Assembly (NCBI GenBank): GCA_011176655.1
Contig: DUEB01000031.1
Span: 1 to 6,592 of the forward strand
Direction: 5' to 3'
Length of the DNA: 6,592 nt
Origin: Dehalococcoidia bacterium
GTDB lineage: Bacteria; Chloroflexota; Dehalococcoidia; Dehalococcoidales; UBA5760
The position numbers were made by a program, and so were the translations under genes. A model generated the notes under the pieces. The model was not told where the DNA came from and ran no database searches. It was given only the letters and a program-made list of their open reading frames with translations. Each line of letters opens with the position of its first letter. Within the stretch, counting starts at the first letter, position 1. Positions 1 through 5,616 of the stretch are shown one piece after another.

Positions 1-256
1 CAATATCCTGGATAATATCACGCATCGAGGTATCCAGACCGCCGGGCGTGTCCATCTGGATGATGCAGACCTGGGCACCGCCTTCCTCGGCTTGGGTAAG
101 GCCGCGGTCGATGTAGTTAGCGACCACTGGGTTGATAACTCCCTTGACCTCGAGAACATCAATCCTGGAGTTGGCTGCCTGAGCTCCGGTGGCGACGGAA
201 ATAGCGGCGGTGGTTATTATTCCCAGCAGTAATATAAGGCGTATAATCTTCAGCAT
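1..256 (-). CDS. NfeD/ClpP-class membrane-bound serine protease, N-terminal fragment
   Basis: Partial gene: the first 85 codons are present and the rest lies beyond the left edge. The protein starts MLKIIRLILLLGIITT, a basic residue pair followed by a hydrophobic stretch, and ends its signal peptide at a likely AQA/A cleavage site near residue 27, so the product is exported or membrane-anchored. Residues 32-41 (IDVLEVKGVI) and 62-72 (QVCIIQMDTPGG) match the first strand and the DTPGGL motif of NfeD-type (1510-N-like) proteases, which belong to the ClpP fold and cleave hydrophobic segments of membrane-associated proteins. The catalytic Ser and Lys would lie beyond the visible part, so activity cannot be judged. 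The ATG at 256-254 is the only usable start; reading upstream in frame for about ten codons shows no other ATG, GTG or TTG. A strong Shine-Dalgarno site is not seen close to it; the nearest G-run is about 35 bases upstream. It is transcribed away from the his operon. Confidence 0.85.
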   Translation of the reverse strand, partial: MLKIIRLILLLGIITTAAISVATGAQAANSRIDVLEVKGVINPVVANYIDRGLTQAEEGGAQVCIIQMDTPGGLDTSMRDIIQDI

Positions 257-313
257 GTAAGTCTGATCTGTGACGGCTTCTCGGTAGAACCCCCCTTTTC
301 GATTCGCATAGAG

Positions 314-342
314 ATTATAGCTTTATTAGGGGGCTATTGCAA
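314..342 (-). promoter_or_regulatory. Sigma70-like promoter for the NfeD-type gene
   Basis: On the minus strand a -35 box TTGCAA (342-337; 4 of 6 to consensus) is followed after exactly 17 bases by a perfect -10 box TATAAT (319-314). Transcription would start near 307, giving an untranslated leader of about 50 bases before the ATG at 256. Confidence 0.7.
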
Positions 343-386
343 ATAAACCGCCTGGGGGTTCATCGGTCTCCCCCCTGGCTGTGAGG

Positions 387-416
387 TTGAATAGGGGGGC
401 GAATCTGGTATAAAAT
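387..416 (+). promoter_or_regulatory. Promoter of the his operon
   Basis: A -35 box TTGAAT (387-392; 4 of 6 to consensus) lies 16 bases upstream of a -10 box TATAAA (409-414), which is preceded by TGG at 406-408, an extended -10 (TGN) element. The predicted start near 421 leaves a leader of only about 22 bases before the hisZ ATG. That is too short for a leader-peptide attenuator or a riboswitch. Confidence 0.65.
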
Positions 417-443
417 TAGCCACCATCGCAAAAGGACAGGCAA

Positions 444-1688
444 ATGAGGGTTCGGCAGTGTAAGGGGTTCCGGGACCTATCTCCCCAGGAGATGGGCCGC
501 TTTCGCTTTATAGCGCAGGCGTTCCGGGACTGCTGTTTCGGTTGGGGCTTCAGCGAGGTGAGAACCCCGACCCTTGAGTACCTGCACCTGTTCACCGCGA
601 CGGGGACGCTTACCCCGGGGATGCTGGGCCGGGTCTATTCCTTCCTCGATTGGGATGGGTGGAGTGGTCAGAGGGTGGTGCTGAGGCCCGACGGCACTAT
701 CCCGGTAGCCAGGTTCTATATCGATAACCTGGCCGGGAAGGGGCTGGCCAAGCTCTTTTACCTGGCCAACATCTTCCGGTTTGAGGAGACGGGGGAGGAG
801 GCGAGAGAGCGGTGGCAGGGTGGGGTCGAGCTTATCGGGGTGAGTTCTCCCCTCGCCGACGTCGAGCTAACGGTAATGGCTCTTGAGGTCCTGTCCCGGG
901 TGGGGGTTAGCGGGGTGGGGCTGCGCCTGTCCCATGCCGGTATCATAAGGAGCCTGCTCTCCAGGCTCGGGCTGAGTCCGCGTGAGCAGGCGAGGGTCTT
1001 TGACCAGATTCTGGACGGCGATAGCGAAGCCCTGGCCGAGATAAAGTCCCGGAGACCCAGGCTAGGTAAGGCGCTGGCGGCGCTGCTTGAGCTAAGGGGT
1101 GACTCGTCGGCGGCGCTCAAAGAGGTGAAGGCTCTCTTTGACCACGGCCTTCCCGAGATTACTCCCCACATGGATAATATGATAAGCGTGGCTGAGCTTC
1201 TGGAGGCGGTGGGTTGCCGCTACCAGATTGACATTGCCTCGGGGAGGGGCTTCGAGTACTATACCGGAGTAATCTTCGAGCTCTATAAAGACGGTCGTAA
1301 GTTGGGTGGTGGGGGGAGGTATGATGCCCTCATTCCGCTGATGGGCGGGGGCGATATTCCGGCTTCGGGCTTTGCCCTCTACCTTGACCCCCTGATGGAC
1401 CTGGTGACGCCGGAGGCTTCGTCGCGGCCTCAGGCGCGGAGAGTCCTGATTCGGACGGAACCGAAGGTAATAGGGCGGGGCTTTGATATTGCCCGCCGTC
1501 TCCGCGAGGCGGGATGCGTGGCTGAGCTTCAGCTTGAGGGCCAGGAGCCGGCTGATTTCGGCTGGCTGCTTGAGCTTAAGGATAAGGCGCCATTCTTTGT
1601 TTTGACTGACCGGGCCCGGCAGCAGAGGTTTGAGCTTAAAGATGCTGACGGGGTTCTGGAGTTGGTGGGTGGGGAAGATGTCGCTTAA
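444..1688 (+). CDS. hisZ: ATP phosphoribosyltransferase regulatory subunit HisZ
   Basis: HisZ is a paralog of histidyl-tRNA synthetase that activates short-form HisG and mediates histidine feedback; it acts in the cytoplasm as a complex with HisG. The 414 residues show the class II synthetase core: KGFRDL at 7-12, the motif-2 region NIFRFE at 109-114 followed by QGGVELIG at 125-132, the histidine-binding stretch RGFEYYTGVIFE at 268-279, and GGGGRYDALI at 288-297. Features needed for tRNA charging look lost: the motif-3 arginine position (GxxxGxER in HisS) reads GFALYLDPL (309-317), and the RGLDYYTR-type arginine is replaced by Gly at 275. A degenerate C-terminal domain follows from about residue 330. 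With hisG immediately downstream, HisZ is much more likely than HisS. The ATG at 444 is preceded by AAAGGACAGG at 431-440. The stop codon overlaps hisG by 11 bases, suggesting translational coupling. Confidence 0.93.
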   Translation: MRVRQCKGFRDLSPQEMGRFRFIAQAFRDCCFGWGFSEVRTPTLEYLHLFTATGTLTPGMLGRVYSFLDWDGWSGQRVVLRPDGTIPVARFYIDNLAGKGLAKLFYLANIFRFEETGEEARERWQGGVELIGVSSPLADVELTVMALEVLSRVGVSGVGLRLSHAGIIRSLLSRLGLSPREQARVFDQILDGDSEALAEIKSRRPRLGKALAALLELRGDSSAALKEVKALFDHGLPEITPHMDNMISVAELLEAVGCRYQIDIASGRGFEYYTGVIFELYKDGRKLGGGGRYDALIPLMGGGDIPASGFALYLDPLMDLVTPEASSRPQARRVLIRTEPKVIGRGFDIARRLREAGCVAELQLEGQEPADFGWLLELKDKAPFFVLTDRARQQRFELKDADGVLELVGGEDVA

Positions 1689-3102
1689 GATAGCCCTACC
1701 GAAAGGACGCCTTCTGGCCGAGACGGCCGCCTTGCTTAAACGGGCTGGCTGGGGTCTCGAGGAGTACCGGGAGAAGACCCGGCTCTACCGCCTGCACTCG
1801 GAGACTATCCCCGGTCTGTTCGCCAAGGTGTTTCACGAGCGGGACATCCCGATTCAGGTGGCGATTGGTAACTACGACCTCGGGATTTGCGGGCTGGACT
1901 GGGTGGAGGAGCTTCTGGCCAAGTACCCGAGCAGCGCCGTTGAGAAGGTTAAAGACCTGGGCTATGGCGCCGGTGTCTTGCATCTGGTGGCCAGTAAGGC
2001 TAACGGGGCGCCAGCCTCGATGGATGAGGTGTCGTCGCTAGCGGGCGGGATACGCATTGCCAGCGAGTACCCCAATCTGGCGGAGTCCCTGGCGCTCAAC
2101 CTGCGCCTTAGGCAGTTCAGCATCTTCCCTCTGTGGGGTGGGGCTGAGGTCTACCCTCCGGAGAGCGCCGATTTAGCCCTGGTTCCGGGGAGAAAGAGGC
2201 AGAGGCTCTTTGACTACGGCCTTGCCTCTCTGGGCGAGGTGCAGCGTTACTCGGCCTTTCTCATTGCCAATAAGGACCGCTGGCAGAGTAAAGACCTGGG
2301 TGAGCTAGCGTCCTCTCTTGAGACGGCCCTGGCGGCTGGTGACTTGCGTCTTCCGGCGGCTGAGGTAGCTAAAGAGCCGGTCGCCTTGAAGGCTCGCCGG
2401 GCGGGAGATGTGGCTGGGGATACCGTGCGCCTGGCGCTACCCGACGGGCACCAACAGCAGCCGACCCTTGACCTGCTGAATAAGGCCGGGATTGAGATTA
2501 CCGACTACCCGTCGCCCCAGGGCAACCGCCGCCCCCTAATCAATCTGGATGGGGTAACGGTCAAGGTAATCCGGCCTCAGGATATGCCCTTACAGGTGGC
2601 TAACGGAAATTTCGACCTGGCTATCACCGGCCGGGACTGGCTCAGGGAGCACCTCTATCAGTTCCCCTCAAGTCCGGCATCTGAGATTAGCGACCTCGGC
2701 TTTGGTAAGGTGAGGATAGTGGCCGTGGTCAGTCAGGATATGGCGGTGTCCGATATTTACGGCTTAAGGCAGCTTATCGGGGAGGAGTCGAAGTCGCTCA
2801 GGGTAGCTTCGGAGTATGTGAATATAGCCGATAAGTATGCCCGGGATAATCACCTGGGTGGGTATCGCATTGTGCCCACCTGGGGAGCCACCGAGGCATT
2901 CCTGCCTGAGGACGCCGACCTTTTGATTGAGAATACCCAGACCGGCCGCACCATAGCCAAGCACAAACTTAAGATTATTGATACCCTGGGGCAGTCCTCG
3001 GCCTGCCTTGTCGCCAGTGCCCGGGGCGAAGCTAGCCCCGGTAAGAGAGCCAGGATGGACTCTCTCATTAACAGCCTGCGCATGGCTGTGGAGGATGTCT
3101 AG
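1678..3102 (+). CDS. hisG: ATP phosphoribosyltransferase, tandem two-unit HisG
   Basis: HisG joins ATP and PRPP to give phosphoribosyl-ATP, the first step of histidine synthesis. The usual short form is about 200-220 residues and the long form just under 300; this protein has 474. It contains two complete HisG-like units. Unit 1 (about 3-200) has LPKGRL at 7-12, RDIP at 55-58, GNYDLGICGLDW at 64-75, DLGYG at 93-97 and RIASEY at 126-131, but its PRPP-loop region reads ADLALVPGRKRQRLF (164-178) without TGxT. Unit 2 (about 249-449) has the equivalent LPDGHQ at 254-259, DMP at 302-304, GNFDLAITGRDW at 310-321, DLGFG at 339-343, RVASEY at 375-380 and an intact loop ADLLIENTQTGRTI at 413-426. A linker of roughly 45 residues joins them. 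The frame opens upstream of 1678, but the ATG at 1678 fits the family start (MSLKIALPKGR) and overlaps hisZ by 11 bases. There is no recognisable ACT-like regulatory domain, consistent with dependence on HisZ. Confidence 0.93.
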   Translation: MSLKIALPKGRLLAETAALLKRAGWGLEEYREKTRLYRLHSETIPGLFAKVFHERDIPIQVAIGNYDLGICGLDWVEELLAKYPSSAVEKVKDLGYGAGVLHLVASKANGAPASMDEVSSLAGGIRIASEYPNLAESLALNLRLRQFSIFPLWGGAEVYPPESADLALVPGRKRQRLFDYGLASLGEVQRYSAFLIANKDRWQSKDLGELASSLETALAAGDLRLPAAEVAKEPVALKARRAGDVAGDTVRLALPDGHQQQPTLDLLNKAGIEITDYPSPQGNRRPLINLDGVTVKVIRPQDMPLQVANGNFDLAITGRDWLREHLYQFPSSPASEISDLGFGKVRIVAVVSQDMAVSDIYGLRQLIGEESKSLRVASEYVNIADKYARDNHLGGYRIVPTWGATEAFLPEDADLLIENTQTGRTIAKHKLKIIDTLGQSSACLVASARGEASPGKRARMDSLINSLRMAVEDV

Positions 3103-3106
3103 AGTG
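3090..3106 (+). promoter_or_regulatory. Shine-Dalgarno site that decides the hisD start
   Basis: GGAGG at 3090-3094 directly abuts an in-frame ATG at 3095, leaving no spacing, but sits 9 bases upstream of an in-frame GTG at 3104, an optimal distance. The protein from GTG begins MEIIEGF, like typical HisD N-termini. I therefore prefer the GTG; the ATG would add only three residues. Confidence 0.6.
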
Positions 3107-4426
3107 GAGATTATCGAAGGTTTTGCCCGGGCCGAGGCAGCCCTGTCGCGGAGGGCCGCCGCCGACTTTTATCAGGTCTCGCCGCTTTTAAGGCAGAGGC
3201 TTGAGGAGATGTTCGCTGCCGGTGACCCGGAGGTGGTGGTCAGGCAGATTATCAGCGAGGTAAGCAGTCGCGGGGATAAGGCCCTCATTGAGCTTACCGC
3301 AAAGATTGACGGGGTGGAGCTGGCTTCGTTGGAGGTAAGTAAGGAGCAGGTCGCGGGTGCCTATCGGGAGGTGGCCCCGGAGCTGGTCTCGGCGCTAAAG
3401 TTCGCTGCGGAGCGGATACGGGCTTTTCATCAGAGGCAGAGGGACAGCCTGGGAAATGGGTTCTCGATGCCGGGGGTGGCTCAGGTACTGCGTCCCCTGG
3501 AGCGAGTCGGGGTCTACGCCCCGGGTGGTATGGCCGCTTACCCCTCGACGGTCTTGATGACGGCGATTCCGGCCCGGGTGGCCGGGGTTAAGGAGGTCAT
3601 ACTGGCCACCTCCCCGCGCGCCGCGGGGCTGGTTCCGCCGGCTACCCTGGTGGCCGCCGACATCGCCGGAGTAGACCGGGTCTTCAGTGTTGGCGGCGCT
3701 CAGGCGATTAGCGCCCTGGCTTTCGGCACTGAGTCCGTCCCCAGGGTGGACAAGATTTGCGGGCCGGGTAATATCTTCGTGGTCATCGCTAAGAAGCTGG
3801 TATACGGGGTGGTCGATATTGACGGACTTCCGGGGCCGAGTGAGGTCTTAATCGTTGCCGACGATACGGCTGACCCGGAGTACTGTGCCGCCGACCTTTT
3901 GGCACAGGCGGAGCATGACCCGCTGGCTTCGGCGATTCTGGTGACCACCTCGTCTCACCTTGCGGCTGAGGTTATGCAGGTGCTTGAGCGGCAGCTTGAG
4001 GGTTTACCGGCCAAGGCTATTGCCGCCGAGTCCTTGAGAGACAGGGGCAAGATAGTGGTCGTGGCTGGTATTGATGAGGCGATAGACCTGGCCAATCTCT
4101 ATGCCCCGGAGCACCTCTGTCTTATGGTGGCTGGGGCGGCTGACTATGTTGACCGTGTCGCGAACGCCGGGTGTATATTTATTGGTGGCCGGTCAACGGT
4201 GGTCTTGGGTGATTATGTGGCCGGGCCGAGCCATGTCTTGCCCACCGGGGGCACGGCTCGCTACGGCTCACCGCTTGGTGTGAGCGATTTCGTTAAGTCC
4301 ATGAACCTGATTAACCTTGACGAGGCGGATTTATCCGAGCTGGGGCGGGCGGCGGTCATTATGGCGCGCGCCGAGGGCTTTGAGGCTCATGCCCGGGCTG
4401 TGGAAAAGCGCTTGCCCGACCGATAG
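3104..4426 (+). CDS. hisD: Histidinol dehydrogenase
   Basis: HisD is a zinc enzyme that oxidises L-histidinol twice with NAD to L-histidine, the last step of the pathway, in the cytoplasm. The 440 residues match the usual family length. Numbering from the GTG at 3104, the key residues are visible: the APGG loop at 139-142, CGPGN at 219-223, zinc ligands Gln268 and His271 in LLAQAEHD, catalytic Glu336-His337 in YAPEHL, zinc ligand Asp370 in GDYVAGPSH, and zinc ligand His429 in EGFEAHARA. The family signature reads IDGLPGPSE (239-247), with Pro where Ala or Ser is usual. The remainder, including [17 protein letters not shown], is canonical, so the enzyme should be active. Its start follows the hisG stop by one base; an alternative ATG at 3095 would overlap hisG by 8 bases. 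It is coupled to hisG and followed after 24 bases by the E1-like gene. Confidence 0.95.
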   Translation: MEIIEGFARAEAALSRRAAADFYQVSPLLRQRLEEMFAAGDPEVVVRQIISEVSSRGDKALIELTAKIDGVELASLEVSKEQVAGAYREVAPELVSALKFAAERIRAFHQRQRDSLGNGFSMPGVAQVLRPLERVGVYAPGGMAAYPSTVLMTAIPARVAGVKEVILATSPRAAGLVPPATLVAADIAGVDRVFSVGGAQAISALAFGTESVPRVDKICGPGNIFVVIAKKLVYGVVDIDGLPGPSEVLIVADDTADPEYCAADLLAQAEHDPLASAILVTTSSHLAAEVMQVLERQLEGLPAKAIAAESLRDRGKIVVVAGIDEAIDLANLYAPEHLCLMVAGAADYVDRVANAGCIFIGGRSTVVLGDYVAGPSHVLPTGGTARYGSPLGVSDFVKSMNLINLDEADLSELGRAAVIMARAEGFEAHARAVEKRLPDR

Positions 4427-4450
4427 CGGCTTGGCTGGGGGGAGACTACC

Positions 4451-5182
4451 GTGTTGACCAGGGACGAGCTAACGAGATATAAGAGGCAGATAGCCGTCTT
4501 CGGGGAAGAGGGCCAGCTCAAGCTCAAGCAGGCCCGGGTCTTCCTGGCCGGTGCCGGCGGTCTCGGTTCCACCATCGCTACCTATCTCGCGGTGGCGGGT
4601 ATCGGGAGACTGAGAATCGCCGATAACGATGTCGTGGCTCTGGATAACCTGAACCGGCAGATACTGCACTGGGACAGCGACGTCGGCCGCAGGAAGCCGG
4701 AGTCCGCCGCCGCTAAGCTGAGGAGCCTGAATGCCGATATTGAGGTGGAGATTGTCCCCGAGACGATACACGAGGATAATGTGGCTGAGATGGTAGCCGG
4801 TCTTGATATGATTGTGGACGGCATGGATAACTTCGAGGCCAGGTATGTGCTGAACAGGGTTGCCTTAGCTAGGCAAATCCCATTTTTCCACGGTGCCATT
4901 CACGGGTTTTACGGGCAGGCGACCACGATAATCCCGGGGAAGACGGCCTGTCTCCGGTGCATCTTTCCTGAGGCCCCACCGACGGTGGCGCCGCCGGTAG
5001 TCGGCGTGACCGCCGGTGTTATCGGGTGTGTTCAGGCTACCGAGGTCCTTAAATACGTCCTTGGCATGGGGCAGCTCCTGGAAAACAGGTTGTTGATGTG
5101 GGACGGGCTGGGTTGCCGCCTGGATGAGGTGCCTCTGGAAAAGAACCCGGATTGTAAAGATTGTGGCCAGGAGGGAGGTTAG
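4451..5182 (+). CDS. ThiF/MoeB/HesA-family E1-like adenylyltransferase
   Basis: Enzymes of this family adenylate the C-terminal Gly-Gly of a ubiquitin-fold partner (MoaD, ThiS or relatives) so that it can accept sulfur or be conjugated. The 243 residues show the nucleotide-binding GAGGLGS at 34-40, an acidic strand end IADND at 56-60, DNLNRQ at 65-70 with the activating Arg69, Lys82, DGMDN at 123-127, and a structural zinc site of two pairs, CLRC (167-170) and CKDC (235-238). The segment after the first Cys pair is short (PTVAPPVVGVTAG, 177-189) and lacks the Ser-Cys-Ala element that usually carries the crossover-loop cysteine of MoeB and ThiF. The start is GTG at 4451 with a GGGGGGAG ribosome site at 4437-4444; TTG at 4454 is a weaker alternative. 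The partner is almost certainly the MoaD-like protein 7 bases downstream. Whether it serves molybdopterin, thiamine or another sulfur pathway cannot be decided here, so I give no symbol. Confidence 0.9.
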   Translation: MLTRDELTRYKRQIAVFGEEGQLKLKQARVFLAGAGGLGSTIATYLAVAGIGRLRIADNDVVALDNLNRQILHWDSDVGRRKPESAAAKLRSLNADIEVEIVPETIHEDNVAEMVAGLDMIVDGMDNFEARYVLNRVALARQIPFFHGAIHGFYGQATTIIPGKTACLRCIFPEAPPTVAPPVVGVTAGVIGCVQATEVLKYVLGMGQLLENRLLMWDGLGCRLDEVPLEKNPDCKDCGQEGG

Positions 5183-5189
5183 CTGGCTT

Positions 5190-5468
5190 ATGAAGGTAAG
5201 GGTTAGGTTCTTTGCCGCTTTCAAGGAGATATTTGGTACTGGGGAAAGGGAAATTGAGCTGGATAGCGGGGCCAGTGTCCAGGACCTGCTCAATATCCTG
5301 TGTGATTCGAGCGGGTGTCGCCAGAAGATATTTGATGAAACCGGCCGGCTGAGGCGTGACATCAATATGCTCAAGAAGGGAAGGCATATCCAGTTAGTGG
5401 ACGAGACCCACTCCGAGCTGGAAGACGGCGATGTAATTACCGTGTTTCCCGCCCTGTTCGGCGGTTAA
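5190..5468 (+). CDS. MoaD/ThiS-family ubiquitin-fold sulfur-carrier-like protein
   Basis: The 92-residue protein has the beta-grasp pattern of the MoaD family: MKVRVRFFAAFKEIFG at the N-terminus, GASVQDLLNIL at 27-37, INMLKKGRHI at 58-67, ELEDGDVITVFPALF at 76-90, and it ends exactly in Gly-Gly, the residues that are adenylated and thiocarboxylated. It most resembles the MoaD-like subgroup found in archaea and many anaerobes, rather than the shorter ThiS. The start is ATG at 5190 behind a strong site AGGAGGGAGG (5169-5178), which lies in the last codons of the E1-like gene, so the two are probably made together. No MoaE, ThiG, rhodanese or JAMM-type protease is present in the window, so its acceptor is unknown. 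It is the last gene before the terminator. Confidence 0.88.
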   Translation: MKVRVRFFAAFKEIFGTGEREIELDSGASVQDLLNILCDSSGCRQKIFDETGRLRRDINMLKKGRHIQLVDETHSELEDGDVITVFPALFGG

Positions 5469-5492
5469 GATACGGGATTATTTTTGACCTAT

Positions 5493-5523
5493 AGGGGGAA
5501 GCCGGTGTAGTATCCCCCTTTTT
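5493..5523 (+). terminator. Rho-independent terminator after the MoaD-like gene
   Basis: AGGGGGA (5493-5499) pairs with TCCCCCT (5513-5519) to give a 7-base-pair, mostly G-C stem with a 13-base loop, followed by a T run at 5519-5523. It lies 24 bases past the stop codon of the MoaD-like gene and closes the hisZ-to-MoaD operon. The T tract is short, so some read-through into hisC is possible. Confidence 0.75.
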
Positions 5524-5557
5524 GTTTCGGGAAGATAGCTAACAGACTCACCTGTGG

Positions 5558-5583
5558 GATAATCCCTCGATTCGTGATAAAAT
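5558..5583 (+). promoter_or_regulatory. Probable hisC promoter (extended -10)
   Basis: Downstream of the terminator, TGA-TAAAAT (5575-5583) looks like an extended -10 box, similar in its final bases to the hisZ -10 (TATAAAAT). No good -35 is seen at 17 bases (TGGGAT, poor match). A GATAAT at 5558-5563 is a second possible -10 but also lacks a -35. The -10 at 5578 would start RNA near 5590, about 27 bases before the TTG start. Confidence 0.4.
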
Positions 5584-5616
5584 AGGTCGGAGTTTTACGG
5601 TAAGGGGAGCAGGTAG

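Larger units (their letters stand above)
257..443. other. Divergent intergenic region between the NfeD-type gene and hisZ
   Basis: The 187 bases separate two divergent genes and hold a promoter in each direction. There are five homopolymer runs of 5-6 G or C, at 290-295 (C), 329-333 (G), 353-357 (G), 370-375 (C) and 394-399 (G). The 370-375 run could pair with either 353-357 or 394-399. Both pairs lie upstream of the predicted start sites of both promoters, so they are more likely DNA-level features, such as protein binding sites, than an RNA attenuator. I see no tRNA, T-box core or leader peptide here. Confidence 0.6.

Noticed and set aside
417..443. Histidine leader-peptide attenuator (CAC CAT at about 421-426)
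   Set aside because: Only two adjacent His codons, no start codon or reading frame ahead of them, and no room for attenuator stems before the hisZ start.
758..1171. Antisense reading frames opposite hisZ, and similar ones opposite hisG, hisD, the E1-like gene and hisC
   Set aside because: They lie wholly opposite well-supported genes, show no recognisable domains and are rich in Ser, Pro, Leu and Arg as expected from the complement of GC-rich codons.
1300..1322. Possible G-quadruplex in the G-rich stretch of hisZ
   Set aside because: The run encodes the conserved motif-3 glycines (GGGGRYD), so protein constraint explains it.
1630..1677. Extended hisG start 16 codons upstream of the chosen ATG
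   Set aside because: The extra residues are read out of frame from the hisZ end and have no family resemblance. The ATG at 1678 gives the canonical MSLKIALPKGR start.
444..1688. Histidyl-tRNA synthetase (hisS) instead of hisZ
   Set aside because: The motif-3 arginine and the RGLDYYTR-type arginine are replaced, the C-terminal domain is degenerate, and hisG overlaps directly downstream.
1678..3102. Long-form HisG with a C-terminal ACT-like regulatory domain
   Set aside because: The second half repeats the catalytic-domain motifs (GNFDLAITGRDW, DLGFG, RVASEY, TGRT) and is far too long for the regulatory domain. A hisZ gene is also present.
1678..3102. Assembly error joining two hisG copies
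   Set aside because: The two units differ throughout in protein sequence and are joined by a divergent linker, so a collapsed or duplicated read artefact is very unlikely.
5171..5182. C-terminal Glu-Gly-Gly of the E1-like protein as a second conjugatable tail
   Set aside because: These codons overlap the Shine-Dalgarno site of the MoaD-like gene (GAGGGAGG), which explains the glycines without any functional tail.
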